Assembly: GCA_018389105.1 (NCBI GenBank)
Contig: JACATO010000122.1
Coordinates: 2,007,501 to 2,071,500 of the forward strand
Direction of reading: 5' to 3'
DNA from: Nautilus pompilius
Lineage: Eukaryota; Mollusca; Cephalopoda; Nautilida; Nautilidae
Length of the DNA: 64,000 bases
Shown: positions 1 through 13,900 of the stretch, piece by piece
Layout of the letters: every line of letters begins with the position of its first letter
Position numbering within the stretch: the first letter of the stretch is position 1
The notes under the pieces: model-generated
The model's database searches: none
What the model was told of the DNA's origin: nothing
What the model saw: only the letters and a program-made list of their open reading frames with translations
Translations under genes and position numbers: made by a program

Positions 1-1964
1 GAACTGGATACAGAATATTGTTAAATTAATGGTTTATCAGATTTTAGTTCCAAATTACTACATGAATGCAAAAATTAATTAGTATTCATAGCAACCCATG
101 CAATGATGAGGCAATCACCAACTCTCTCATGTTTGACAACATTCAACACGTTTCCGTAAATCCCCAACCCTGCGATCAACACAAATTATAACTTGTCCAA
201 GAAGTAACCTACATTACTCTAAAGTCTGCAATGCTGAGCATGTGTGCAAAATGTTGATGATGTTTGTTTGGTCAATATATCTCATAGTATGGCTTCTTAT
301 GCCTCTGTTTGAACTCAGTCTCTTGATAATAACTGAAAGGACTGATACACATTCCTTTAATCATGCAGTTTTTTTTTAAAAAAGCAATTCCACAGATAAT
401 GGAAAAGTGTGTTAATGCTGCATGCTATACTGTTGTATCTTGGGGTTTGCCTAGCCAACCTACCTCCTTTGTTTCCTACAGCTTTATGTTGGAGCACAAG
501 GTGACTTATGGCAGACACTTGCATATCTAGCAAAGTCGCAATTTATCTTTTGAAAAGGGCTCTATCCAACATGCCTCAAGCTTCATGATCTCTATCAGCT
601 TATTGCAATCACAGGATTTCAACATTCTAGTCAAGCTTTGAAACAACATTTTATAGGCAATCAACTGAAGTTTTCACATGCAAAAAATCTATTACTGCAA
701 TAAATGTTCAGGCTGCACAGCATGAAAAGTAGAGGAAGAAATATAATATTCATGTGGCACTTTCTGCATGTTATTTTCAAATCTCATTAAACAACAAATG
801 AATCAAATATATAATTCATTGCAACATATTATAAGCCATATTTCTTGAAAAGATATAGACTTTTTAGAAATTGTTATAAATGATAGTTTGTTTGTTTTAA
901 ACAATACTTTTAATTTCTAAAATATCTGAAAAGTAAAATTAAAACACTGCTTAGCATTATTAAAATAATTACCTGAACCTTAACTGCCACAGGAAAAAAA
1001 GCTTTATTAAAAAGGCACAAAAAAAACATTTTTTCAGTCTGAAGACAAGATTCAAATCTTATTAATCATTGGTATTCAAATGTCTTTTAGGCAATTGCTC
1101 AAATTATATCCATTTATGAAAATTTAGCCTGTGCTGTGAAAAGAACTAACTTTAACTAACCAATGTACTAAATAATTAACTTTCAAGTGAAAAATTGTGG
1201 CAGTACAATTATGTGACAAGATTGTATGCTTAACAAATAACATGATAACTAAAGCTTGAATGAAGCCAAGGAGAATTTGAGTGTGGAACATTAACATGAC
1301 TATCAGCCAAAGTGGATGAGATAACCCACAGAAAATCTATCTTGTAGGCATGTTCTGAATAATTTAAAATGTTATTCCATTTGTTAAAAGATTTCACTAA
1401 TTATTTTATTACCAGACATGGAATATAAAATATATTTGTATATTCCTAAAAGCAGATGATTTGTATTTATACAATATTTCAGACGATTATTCTTTTTCTT
1501 TATACTCTCTAGTTTATAGTAAGTTGTGAAAAACACAATCTAACCAAGGCACATACCAACAAGATGTTCTGAGACAGTTATTCAATTTATTAGCAAAATT
1601 CGAAAAAAAATTAACCTGAAACTGGAAATACAATAACTAAATAAATGCAATCACAAGGTGAGTCAGGTATGACAATAACCCAATTGCAAGTAAAAAATTT
1701 TAGCACAAGAAATAGTTAGAAATTTTGATGATCAAAATAAAAATTCTTTTTTGTTAAACATTTTTAGCACAAAAGAAGGACTTTGGTTTACTATACTTTG
1801 CTAATTAATTCAAATATCATCTTAAGCACTAGTAAGTTTGCAAAATTAGCAATAATAAATTTTCTATAAAATCAATATAAAAAACTTGTTAATGACCACT
1901 TCAAATAAAATATGGGGAGAAGTTTCAAACTAATCAAAAATTGATAAATCCATAATTTTCACGT
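1..1964. other. AT-rich non-coding DNA
   Basis: There is no convincing open frame on either strand. The stretch is AT-rich with very few CpG dinucleotides. The only structured item seen is an 11-nt microexon-like unit on the minus strand at 973-983, reported among the findings. Confidence 0.7.
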
Positions 1965-2165
1965 GATTAAAATTTATAAAAAAGAAAAATGCAACATAAT
2001 CAAAATATAAAGGTGATAATGATATGAAATCTTTCTTTTAGTTGTTTTTTAATCAAGAACTCATAGCTATTGACTGGTTTGTTTTTAGTGTTGCACCCAA
2101 GATGAATCTTTTTCTTATAAACAGAAATGTTATATTTTTTTTAAAAGAAATTTAAAAGAACAAAA
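1965..2165 (+). repeat. Inverted repeat, left arm
   Basis: About 200 bases here recur in reverse complement at 5835-6080. The shared core around 2041-2086, ending at a GACTGGTTTG motif, is essentially identical over about 46 bases, and similarity continues on both sides with scattered substitutions. This arm lacks roughly 45 bases that the other arm carries just after the GGTTTGTTTTT motif. The copies are therefore diverged members of a dispersed repeat or an old inverted duplication. In a single transcript the two arms could pair into a long imperfect duplex. Confidence 0.9.
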
Positions 2166-5100
2166 AGGATAACAAAAAAATTAGATATTAATGCCACAAT
2201 TAAAATAAAACTTGTTTGAGTTCCAAATGCTCTACAACATATGGAATTCAATTACTGATTATAAACAAAGTAGCACAAAAATTTTCACAAAACCAAAGCT
2301 ACAATGGTAGCAAAAGACAAACAAGTTCAGATAAACTTATGAATATTTTCATTTAACTTTAGTTCATTGTCGTGCAACTGGCATAAGCAAAAACAAAAAT
2401 AATGCAAAAACTCGAAAATCATGCCTACTGTATATGTTGGAAAAGGGAAAAGAAAAAAAACAAAGATATGCAAATTTTAAAAAAAGAAGAATGAAGCAAT
2501 ATATTTTGTTTATTAAAAACATACTTAAGATTTGGTAAACAAAGATTCCTGAATTTGATGTTTCAAATTAGAAAAAGCGATAACCAGTATCTTGATAATA
2601 TCTAAAAAGAATTGTTTTCTTTTTCCAAGTTTATAGTAATTCAAAATTATGATTCTGCTGTATGAAACCACTTATGTGCCTTTACAATACTTTATTGTTA
2701 ATGAAAATGGATGATTCCAGCAAAATACCTTGAAAACTCAGATGATGAGAATACAAACCATTATGGCACTGTTATCACTTCAAGCTGCTTTTTTTTAATT
2801 TTTTCTGTCAAAATGCCACTTTCTCATGAATAACTGCTGAAATATTTTGGGTCTTCTGCTCATTGTCAACTATTTAAACTATATGTAGCTTTTTAAGTAC
2901 TCCATTCCTCCCTTTGGTGAGTAGTTCCATAGCTGACTGACAATGAATAGTCAAGAAAAAGGTCAAACTAATCTGTTTTATTCAACAAATCAAATGGGAT
3001 TTATGATATTTGATGATTGAGTAAGCCAAAATATAATTTTTAGAAACAGTTTCAATTCTGCTCTAGTAATGTACTGCATCACTGTCTTGTTGTAGTAACT
3101 ATCAAATTATGTGCTGATAGAACTGCATGGCATTGCAAAATAACAATAGCCACATCAATTTCTAAGAAACTGTGCCAAATAACTGCAAAACAATCACATG
3201 CTTAATAGTAAGGCCTGACATCACTTAAAACTGAATATTTCAAACCTCCTCTCATATAATCACAATAAAATACATTGCATTACTACAAAATGCTGTTTTA
3301 AAGTTGAGCATAGTGTCAAGTTGCTTTCTCTTGTTGCCATGTCTAAGCTTTCCAGTTGCTATTTAACCAATCAATGCAACCTGTCATTTGGTGGTAAAGG
3401 TTGAAATACTGAATGTTTTACAAAAATTGTGGTCAGCAGTTAATTGGCTACCTGCCACAAAAGGTTGTTTGCTAGTTGCAAGTCTAGAGTAAACCCTGTC
3501 TTCCTGGTCTATGCTTTTTTTTCTCAGCCATTTAAGTTCATGGCTTAGCCAGTTAATCTCATTTTATATTTGATTGTTTGCACACAACCCCAGTGTAACT
3601 CCTATGTCCTCCACAATTTTCCACTAGGAGTAGCAGCCAGCTTTACGAAGAATGAAAATGAGCAACTGTTTCATATAAAAGTTAGTTTACAGGTGTCATT
3701 TTCATCTTCCAAACAAAAAGCAGTAATTAATAAATAGTATACTCACAAAAGCATACATATTCAAAGTATTAGTAAGAAACAATATTGGATAAACACAATA
3801 ACATCATGCATTCTATATAAACTTTCACAGAAATAACTTTCTAGGTCCATAATTATGCAGTTTATCTTTATTAAGTTCCATCAGATTTTAAATTTTGTAT
3901 TGTCTGTCTGTTTGTTTCTAGGATAATGCATTCCCATTGATAGTACTTTCATACTGTCAACTCATAATTTTAAATTCCATTGTATAAAGTAGGCATGGAT
4001 TTCCATTTTTATAATATTTTATTTGCATTGTTATATCTTTACTTTAATGCATGTTTTCCTTTTTTTTTTTTTTTGCTTTGTCGAAATCCTCTAGTTTTAG
4101 AAAATTAGTTTTTGGGAGCAGCTACTGATAACCTGGTTAATTGCTAAAAGAAAGTATTTTTGCTTTTCCTTTTCTTCCTTAAAGTGATTTATAACAATGA
4201 AAAATTCGAAAATGAATTATAGTTGACTGAATCTACATAATCTTCTGTATTAAAAAAAAAAAAAAATTAGAAATAAGATTAATATTATGCAATACAGTGG
4301 AAGCAGTTTCTTTCTAAAAATGCATATTTGTTTAATATCAATTTAATTACTAAAATATATAAACAAAATTCTAAAACCTTCACAGGGAAAATATTTCTAA
4401 ATACAATTTATCTTAAATGATGGCGAGACATTGTACATATATCACGTGTTTCAGGATGGAATATTTATTCATTCACAAATGAAATACACCAAATAGATAT
4501 TTTGGTGATATAAAAGCAAGACAATTTTTAAACAACAACAAAGGCTAGAGTAAATATTGTCATTGATCATTAAACCTGCAAAACAGTTTCCATTAAGGAA
4601 TCATGGTGCAGAACCTCTCCCCATCTCTAAATTACTTGAGAATTGTTAATGATTTTAGAAGTGTTTCTAGCCCAGAGGGGCCAGACAACTTCATAGATTT
4701 AAAGCTGCCTATCGGCTGGCATAGCTCAGAATGAATGCATAGCTAATGTAAATAACTTGATTCAGAAGAAAGGAAAAAAAAAAATGATATTCATTTATTT
4801 CTGGAAACTTTTAGGTGGTTGTTGTTTTTTTTTTTTAATTTTATTACTCTCACTACTGGGATAAGAAAGTTAATAGTGTAGAGGCAAGTCAAAAAGACAA
4901 TACTTTAATGTTAGGAGACACGTAAGCTATTCTTTATACAAGGTAAATCCACGTGTTAATTTAGATAAATGTCACTTTGTCAATTTTAAATAAAAGGCTA
5001 CTAAAATCCACAAACCAGATACATTTTACATAAATGGTAGTGAATGTTTCCGACTATGGCTTTCCAAACTAATTTTTTTAATTAAAAAATAAAACTTTCG

Positions 5101-5834
5101 TCTCAAGTAACCAATTCCTATTGTTATTCTGATGGAGGTATTTCTCAATGCATGATCAAGCACGTAAGAAAAGGGGAGAAAGTGGTTTTACCATAATACC
5201 AAGCTTTGTGTGTTCTCTAAGCCAGAACATCATTAAAAGATATCCGATTAACATTTTATGTCTCCAGAAAAATCACATGCCTTTCTTGGCAATTATACTT
5301 AAATGACATTAACCACTGACTGATAGCTCAGAATTTCTCTTAAAGTAATAACTTTTTCTTGTTAAATAAATTCCAAACCCACAAAAACCATTAAATATTG
5401 GTAGCTAAGCTAGCTGGATCAAGTTACTTCCCAACTATGCCTATGGGTACCAATATCCTTTTGAGCCACTGTTACTGTTGTATTGATTTTACATTTGACT
5501 GAAATATTAGTTAAGCTTGACAATAATTCTCACTTATTCTTCCCTTTACAGGTTGATTTCCATTTGCCTGAACCCATTTTAAAACCTCTCCATTATTCTG
5601 ATTCCAAAACGTTCACTAAACATTTATATATGCCATCTTGTTTGTTAGATTTATATTCAAAAGAATAATTCAATCAGACTTTACATCTAGCTTCAAAGTT
5701 AAGCTAACTTTTATCTTTGTTTTTTTCTAATTTTATTTCAATAAAAATTTAAGATACTATTTCAGTGCAAAAAAAAAAATTTGTTAATTTAATGTGGGTA
5801 ACAGGTACCTTATGAAATTTATTTAAATTTATTT
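2166..5834. other. Spacer between inverted-repeat arms
   Basis: The spacer is AT-rich and CpG-poor with many A or T homopolymer runs, for example near 4060 and 4252. I see no gene, exon with paired splice signals, or transposon here. Confidence 0.6.
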
Positions 5835-6080
5835 TTGTTAATTTAAATTTCTTTAAAAGAAATATAACATTTCTGTTTATAAGAAAAAGATTCATCTTGG
5901 GTACATCACCAGATGATATGCATGCAGTTATGTTATTGTAGTAATTCTTTTTAAAAACAAACCAGTCAATAGCTATGAGTTCTTGATTAAAAAACAACTA
6001 AGAGAAAGATTTCATATCGTTATCACCTTTATATTTTGATTATGTTGCATTTTTCTTTTGTTTTTTTATAAATTTTTTAA
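5835..6080 (-). repeat. Inverted repeat, right arm
   Basis: This is the reverse-complement partner of 1965-2165. It carries an extra segment of about 45 bases, within roughly 5905-5955, that is absent from the left arm. The two arms are about 3.7 kb apart. Confidence 0.9.
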
Positions 6081-8058
6081 TTTTAGAATTTTTTTAATCA
6101 AATTTAGAAGTTAAGATACAATCTTTATTCTTTAAAAATGCCCATCAATCTTACTGATGCCACGCCACTATATATATAGCAGCAGGAATGTTGTGTAGAA
6201 GATTGGGCTCACTTAATATTCTTTAAAAAATAAAAGTTTACTTTTGATTTCGTTAGAATGAAAAATGGGGAGTCAAACATACTACAATAGACCATAACAT
6301 CTAATTTTCTTAAAAATTAACTGTTTATAAATACTAAAACCTTTGATGGCATGTTTAGAAAATATTTATTTAGTAAAAAAAAAAAAAAATTTGGAAGGAG
6401 TACTATACCAGCGATATTGTAGTAGTTAATAATAAAATATTAGAACCAGTTAAAAATAACTCCATCAATGAATATTTTTAAATCCTGAGAAGGGGCAATT
6501 GTTTTACCTATAACAACATTTTAGCTTTGTTTAATACAAGAAACCAGATTAGGTTAAACAAGACAATAACAAAGATGCAAATGTTTCTAGGAGTACCTTT
6601 GTGGATTACAATCATTTTGAAGAGTTAAATTTGTTAGCTTGATATTATTCTTGATGACATACTCCTAATTTATCTTCAGATCTATTCTTTCCTAATTTCT
6701 AAAGATATTACAAGTCTAATAGGAACACTTTAGTTTACTGTCACATCAACCTAACTGTACATATCCATTTGGAAATTTTTTTCATATTTAAAGCAAGCTG
6801 TTTCTGTAAAATCATTTCTTTTTTAAAAAAGAAATTAAATATTTCTGGTTTTGGAGGTGTTATCTGCAGATAAATTTTTATAAAGTTTTTCATCTTTTTT
6901 AAATATAAGATTTGGTAGCATCAATGATTTGTATGTGAGTATTGAAGCCTCGAAGCTCATTCTTATATCATTTATTTATGAAAGTTTATTAAAAGTAAAA
7001 ATTTTCTAAATAAAGAACCTGTAAACTGAATGATATTGTACTTAGGTTGAGACATAACTAGATCTATTGTCAAATATTTAACTAGGTTAGTAATTTCAAC
7101 TCAAATATATGCTGTGGAGTTTTGTTTGTTTGTTTGTTGTTGTTTTTTTGAATAATCAACTTTGAACCAGAATTTTTAGGTGGTTACTTGATTAAAAGAA
7201 AAAAATTTAAACTTAGTTGAATAGCAACAGAGTAGAAGAATAGAATTTTTATGGTAAAATGAAGATTTCACAATTATCAAACAAAAGCTAATAGATGAAG
7301 AATCTGACAGATAAATTACATCTAGGGAGAAATTGAGTAAAGCTAAATTCGTGTGTGCCAACATAATGCTTAAATTGTACAAGGATGATGCATCAATCAA
7401 GTTGTTTTTCCAATGCACATGTATGTGGAACTATAGCTGATATTTAAATGTCTCAATACCTTTAGAAGGAAACTAATGTCTTATTTGAATTAGCTGTCAA
7501 GATACCTTTCATATAACAAAAAATAAGTTTTAAAATTAGGAGAATATAATCAGTCTTAAATCAATGGTTTAATCAAATAAACAGGAAGCTATCACCTCAC
7601 TAATTAACCAAAACTACGTTTCTCCATAAGCTTAGCTGACATATTGGCTTTACTATATATATATAACACTACACAAAGACGACCCTATAAAACGTGCTAT
7701 CCAATTTATATTAAATTTACAAGATTATCGATTGGAAAATTTACCCGTTGTACAAACATTTCACGTTTATGACAGTACTTACATTTTGGTTTAAACTAAG
7801 TCTTTATTATGTAGAAGAGCAGTAAAACTGTTATACATAGATGACTGTTTTTGTTTGCCTATTTGCCCTGCACCTTTCTGTCATGTTTTCCTGACCTTCA
7901 TTGGTCTTGGTTGTCTAGCTGAACTAATCCTGTTCATTTCCTTTTATCTCCACCCCTACCCAAATTTTATGATTTTATCTTTAACATCTGACAGTTTATC
8001 AGTTTATTCAGTGAGTGTGTGACTTTATATGGAAAAATCAGAGTACGGTAATCAAATA
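6081..8058. other. AT-rich non-coding DNA
   Basis: No open frame or recognisable repeat is apparent. A minus-strand donor-like GTAAGT lies near 7778 but is not paired with a convincing exon. Confidence 0.6.
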
Positions 8059-8644
8059 CAATTGTCTCCCACTGGTATTCGCAGGAGTCACGTTCCTAGA
8101 GCACCCGCAAAGAGTGAAAAACCGCGAATATTGGACGTGGTCCATAAAGATGCCTATAAATGTCAAAATATAATTTAAAAAATATAAGTAAATATATAAT
8201 AATAATTTAATAAAAAATACAACACTCAGAGAAACACTCAAGATAGCTACAAGCAGTAAACTGGGATGATGCTAGGCTGCATCTGCCTGAGACAGCACCT
8301 CGTGGGCAGCAGCCAATCAGCAGCAAGGAGAAATAAATAACGCTCTCGGATTGGCTACTTTCACACCTCCAGCCAATAGAGTTTATTTTATATTGATATT
8401 TTGCTGAATTTACGTTAGTATTTATATTACAAAATTAGTAAATTATATTGTTACTAATAATTTAGCGTTAAAAAGCGTGAAAAAATATATATTGCCACGA
8501 AAAAAGACAAAAAATCACGGAAGATATTTGCGATTCCGCAAATATGCGGGGTTTCCCCGAACAATTATTAGTTGGGTTCTAAGGAAAATTCCGTGAATAA
8601 CCGGGGCCGCAAATGCCGAACTGTGATTACGCGGGGGTCAACTG
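8059..8644. mobile_element. Tigger/pogo-like non-autonomous element (MITE)
   Basis: The element is 586 bp, flanked on both sides by the TA dinucleotide expected of Tc1/mariner/pogo insertions (8057-8058 and 8645-8646). Its ends are imperfect inverted repeats: the left starts CAATTGTCTCCCACTG and the reverse complement of the right end starts CAGTTGACCCCCGCG. The CAGTTGACCC terminus is characteristic of Tigger-type pogo elements. The interior has no transposase frame and is AT-rich, but both ends are CpG-rich, unlike the surrounding DNA. Three CCAAT motifs (either orientation) lie near 8310-8380. The CpG content suggests a fairly recent insertion. Confidence 0.88.
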
Positions 8645-9492
8645 TATAATAATTAACTTTTTAGGAAGAAACAGTGCAATCAAAGAAATTTTGATTATGA
8701 AGAAAATTGCCCCTAATTTCTCGATAATTTATCTTTCAAAGCATCTGCAGATTCAGTGTCATTTACCAAGTTGATATAATGAACAACATAAAAACTAATG
8801 TCAAAATAGTGTCCTTGGTTTACTAACTGGTACATTTTCACCACTCTAATTTCTGTGTTGAACAAATTCTAAAGTGATTTAGTAGACATTTATAATTATT
8901 TGGTACCCTCATCTTTGTTATTTTCATCACTATATTTCAACAACAAAGATGAAGATAACAGTCCAAAAATATCAATATGTAATAGCCGTGAAACATCATC
9001 TCATAAATATAGAATGAAGACTTTGTTTTCATCTTACCTTTTATTTTTAGTATGACACGAAGAAAAGTAGTTTTGCTTTAAGATACAAGGATGGCACAAA
9101 ATTCATGTATGCATATACATTTTTATTTTCACACTAAAGACATGAGGCAAACATTTATATAGTCTCAAAACTAATATGAAGCCATACAGAAGATAACAGA
9201 GCACTCATGCCAAGTTTAAGCACGTTGCTACTATCAGGAATATTGCTCATTTAACTTTTACTTCAAAAAAATTCTTGTGTTTCAGTAAACTATTTTAGTA
9301 CAGATCAAGTGCAAGGCAATAATTTATTTTAGGAAGTTTACTAAATAAATTTGTTTTAAAAACAATTGCAACAAGTTATATTTCGGAGGGCATCACACAC
9401 AGGATGAAAAGTTTGGGATTATGGCAGTTACCTCTTTTTCCATCGGCATGCTCATTAGAGGCCAGCTTTCATAGCGCTGACTTATCTGATAT
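8645..9492 (-). other. Possible 3' untranslated region and downstream DNA
   Basis: If the terminal exon proposed at 9493-9554 is real, this is its 3' untranslated region. Minus-strand AATAAA motifs occur at 9328-9323 and 9127-9122, about 165 and 370 bases after the stop. Such motifs are common in AT-rich DNA, so this is weak support. Nothing else is seen. Confidence 0.2.
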
Positions 9493-9554
9493 TCAGCACA
9501 CCATAGAAGTGTATATAGTACATAGCTCATGTAACAATTTCTCTAAAAAGGCAT
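9493..9554 (-). CDS. Candidate terminal exon of minus-strand secreted-protein gene
   Basis: On the minus strand a strong acceptor (pyrimidine-rich tract ending TTTCATTAG) precedes base 9554. Entered in phase 1, which matches both the 10910-10969 and the 14111-14313 exons, the frame reads AFLEKLLHELCTIYTSMVC and stops at TGA 9495-9493. A caveat: a second minus-strand frame (WCAEYQISQRYESW) stays open down to a donor-like GAG|GTAACT near 9430, and a plus-strand frame is open too. Frame choice is therefore ambiguous, and the stretch could equally be non-coding. Confidence 0.2.
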
Positions 9555-10909
9555 CTAATGAAACAGACAGCAAATGACCAAACTGTACAGTGTTCAAAAC
9601 AAAATTTTAAGGAGATTAAATTAAAATCTAAAATATACTATATTTAGAAAGGAAAAAAAATGCTTTCAATATATAATAAATAACACAAGTATTGAAAACT
9701 ACCTTTAAAACTACAGACCCCAGCAAGAATAGTGAAATAATACAAAATATCCAGCAGGTATTGCAGTCAAAGCTATATGATTTAGAGCAGTAGTTAACAG
9801 TATTCAGTATATGTCAAAAAATGACAGACTCCTTTTAGCCAAGACGTGTGATTACCCAGTCAGAAAACAGGAAAAGTAAATGGCAGATCACTGACTTCTC
9901 ACTATGAAATAGCGAATGCTACATCTATGCATATCACTGACAAGAAAGATTATCTGTCACACTATGCATTAAACATATATAGTTTATCACCAACCCTGTT
10001 GTAGCCAACATAAAATAGCAAAAATGTGGATAAAGCAGCTATATAACACTTCATCAATACCATGTCTAGAGTCCAGGTCTTACAAGATGCTCATAATCTC
10101 TGCTGTTTTTTTTGGTTCCGTGCATGTATTAAAAACTGTTTTACTTCGCTTTGGCAAAGATCCATCATTATTAGTATGTTCTTTATATGTCAAAAAGAAT
10201 AAATATAAAAGCTTTTTTCATTAAAAATCCATAAAATTTCCACAACGATTCTTCAAAACATGATAGCCATTTTTATTTCATACTTTACCAACTTAATTTT
10301 TAAAATTATTAAGTTTGATAACCAATAATATAATGATAAAACATAAGTACATTCGAACTGTATAGTTACTATTTTTAAAGCATTTTTACAATCCCTTAGT
10401 ACTGGGAAGTTTTACAGAAAAATTGCAATGGTCTCAGGTGATACCTTAATTGAAATATTGATTTATATTCTTTTACTAATATAATTAAATAATTTGAATA
10501 TCACAAACTTGACACCATTTTTAAAAATGAAGTCTTTAAATTTAAAATGAAGGCAAGTTTGTGCATCCATGATTTTTTAAACAGAAATCAAATTATTAGT
10601 CAGAAGAAAAAATTTTGAATCACTTGACAAGAATGAATCAATTAATGTTTTCAAGCATCCCTGCCCCTTCATACACAAACAATAGTTTATCTAGTACCTC
10701 TGATATATCAAAGAATATTCCATTAAATAATTTTTTTGATTCACAAGTTCTCTACTGTTACAAAGATATCCATCATAAGAAGAAAACTATCTGATCATCA
10801 TTAAAAATGCAACAATAATAAATCAGAATCCTGTTTAGGTGACTGTCAAAGTCACAAATGATACAACCACAAAGAGAGCTCTGGTCAGTCATGGTCACAT
10901 GTAAGTTAC
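9555..10909. other. Probable intron, nothing else seen
   Basis: AT-rich sequence without repeats or frames that I can support. It would be the last intron of the minus-strand gene if the flanking exon candidates are correct. Confidence 0.35.
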
Positions 10910-10969
10910 CTCTAAGCTCCGTCTCTGTACAGCAAAAATTCAAATTGAAACGGATTGTGGCAGAAATCA
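10910..10969 (-). CDS. Candidate 60-nt cassette exon, minus-strand gene
   Basis: The minus-strand acceptor is TTTCGCTTTAACTTCAG before base 10969, and the donor is AGAG|GTAACTTAC after base 10910. Length is 60 nt, phase 1 in and phase 1 out, so it could be skipped without a frame change. In the gene frame it is open and reads ISATIRFNLNFCCTETELR. The donor is not the optimal GTAAGT. It joins in phase to 14111-14313 upstream and to 9493-9554 downstream. No family is recognised, and chance cannot be excluded. Confidence 0.3.
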
Positions 10970-13900
10970 CTGAAGTTAAAGCGAAATAGTTCATCAAATA
11001 GTCTGCTCATAAATCAGTTATGTATAGTAATTATTTGAATATTATATGTAGTACCCAGTCATTCAGAGAAAATAAACCACATTTAAAATACAAAAACATA
11101 ATTATTTCACAGAAAGAAAGAAAAAAAAAAAAAACAGCTAATTGAGCTGGGGAATATTATGGAATAATAATATAGCACAAGTGTTATCATATGTAGCATC
11201 ATCAGGCTTAGTGTGAAACCACTTTTGAAAACTGAGGTAAAATTCATTATGTTTTATTATTTATAAATATAAATTTATACATTTTTTACTTAAATATACA
11301 TTTATTTAATATATCCAAAGCTTACAAAAATAATATCAGAAAAATGTTGTCATCTTAAGAGCTGCATTAATTTAGATATATTAGAATACCTACACAACAT
11401 ACTGTATATACTACAGACCAACAAGTGAATTTGTAAGTAGGAGAGCACTCACCTTCAAAACGGCTACCTACTTATCTGTGCTCCCTCCCTCTATTCAATC
11501 AATACTGTTAAAAGTGCAAACAATTATAAAACAACAACAACAACAATGCTCTCAACAGTGCCAAACAGTAACCCTCCTACAAAGCTAACATTCAAAAGTA
11601 CAAAAATAGACCACTAAACATAAACATGCTTATTTAGCTACTTACAACAATCTTTAAGTGACATTTTAGCCACCTAGGGTGTAGGAAACAGCCAAAAAAA
11701 TATATTTCAGTCTGTGAACTATCATTTCGTTAAAATACACGAGTATCATGCCATGAAGCAGGTCCTTTGATTAAGAGTACTGAATGATTATGACAAACTG
11801 TCAAATTTTCCATCAAGGGGGTAGGTTTCTTAAGTATTCTTCCCCTATTAGGAGTAAGCCTCCTTTCCACTGTGAAATTAGAACAAAATATAGGTAAAGT
11901 CCTTTTTCGTCCTGACTTTATACGTGTGCGCGTGAGTGTGAGTGAGAGAGAGTTAGATATATATTAGGGATTTTCTCGCCCCTACTAAAAGTAGTCATTT
12001 TCAGATGTGGTAGTAAGCTGGAGTGCCTGATCCTTCTGTTTCAAAACTACTAGATAATTTAGTGTATTAATGTTTTTATTTTTTACATATCTAATATGGA
12101 AAACAAAATTATTACATACACCTAGAAGAAAATAAGATAAAAACAGTTTTTGGCAGTGTGCTACTTTTTAGAAATAAGCAGGTTATTTTAACCTTTCCCC
12201 CAGCACTACCTAATAAACTTATTTTATGAATAAGTCAAACAGTTCATTAAAAAAACACAAAAAACAAGTACAATGACAGTTAGCAATCAACAGGTTGCAG
12301 ATCCAAGACCACCTTGCACTACTATCAATAAAATCAACACTATGTGCCCACAAGGATTACTAACACTGTTTGGGGGGGGGGTGTTAGGGAATAATCACAC
12401 AAACATAGGTATATTAACTAATCATATGAAAATAACAGAATTGATCTAGAAATACCAACGTGGGCTAAGGCTATCTAACCTTTAAAAATAATAATAATAC
12501 AATATAATTAAAACAAAATGTCTCAGAGATGGAGAGAGGGGAGTTATATCAAGGTTTGAGAATGTCGGATATTTCCCTTTAATTTCGTAGATTCTACTTT
12601 AACACAGTTGAACGTTATATTTCTCTCAATATTCAAGAAGTTATTAAAAACTAAATCTCCGCATCAACGATTATTAGCTAAACTATTTAAATTGGAAAAA
12701 AAAAAAAAAAAAACTGGAATGTTATAGTTATGTTTCAATTGGTTTTCCCCCATTCCTCTGTAAAGGTAAACAAACAAACATCCAATTCACAGCACATGTT
12801 CACTTATTTTTAAATAAACATCAATAAAGATAGGAAAACTGTACCAAATGCTGAGTTATATACAAACAAAAATTAACAGAACACAATATATCAAAGACAA
12901 GCTGTATCAACTTTGTCTAGATTCTAAATATTCCTATGAAATCAATCAATGCATTAACACAGGAATGTAATTCCACTGTAATACTAATGAAATAATAGCT
13001 GAATGCCTTAGTGATCTTTCTTGGCCACATTCTACAGGTTTGTTTATCTTTTAAATTAGCAATATTACCAGCATGGCAATGTCTCACCTTTAAAGTCCAA
13101 GTTTTATATTACATGACAAAAATATCCATATTTAGTGCATGTACAAAAGCATTAAGGTATCAGCACCGCTGTGTAGCATCTCATACTACCCAGCTTGACA
13201 TTCATTCAGTGTCAAACAGTCAAGAGTAACCAATTTCTGATCAGCTGTGGCATTATTCTTAATGTGGAGGTTGCTATGTGAATGAAAAGATCCCTAGCTC
13301 TTGGTTGCTGTTCAATTTTTTTAATAAACTTATTTACAAACAAATAAAAAAAAAAAAAAAAAAATGTCTAGCTTTTTCCATAACATTCTATCAATGTAAT
13401 ATCACCTGACCTGCAAGAAGCAGTTTTATCTTTATTAGTAAAAATATTTTATTTAGTTTGTCTAAAAACCCCATCTTCATATACTTTATCATGAAAGATA
13501 CAAGCCGTGATTGAAGGAACAATTCAGCCATAGTTAAATATCCTACTAAGGAAATTTAGCTAAAGTGCTGTCACTGTGATGTTGTCTGGCTAGGTTTCAT
13601 TTGAAGAATATCCCAAATAGATTCATTACACAAGACTTGTTAAATCTGAAGTAAACATTTAGTGAATAATTAGCAATCTAATCTACATACATACTAGTAA
13701 CATAAAAACCAGCAACTTTTAAATGAAAAACATCAGCCTCCATGGATTTATTTCATTCGATTCTTCATTAAAGACCAAAATGGACATTGCCAGAGAAAAT
13801 TCCTTAGGTTTCCATTTTAAAGAAAAGCTCACAAAAATTTTTTTTTTTTTTTTTTTAATTTATTAGTATTTTTATACCCTGTTAACTGGATTTCTGGAGT

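Noticed and set aside
9430..9520. Alternative frame with motifs AEYQISQRYESW, briefly compared with a Wnt-like segment
   Set aside because: The cysteines that define the Wnt pattern are absent, and three frames are open over the same bases.
11446..11520. Strong minus-strand donor GAAG|GTGAGTGCT
   Set aside because: All three frames leading to it are closed by stops right after the only plausible acceptor.
12371..12380. G9 run as a possible G-quadruplex
   Set aside because: A single short G run without neighbouring G tracts cannot form an intramolecular quadruplex.
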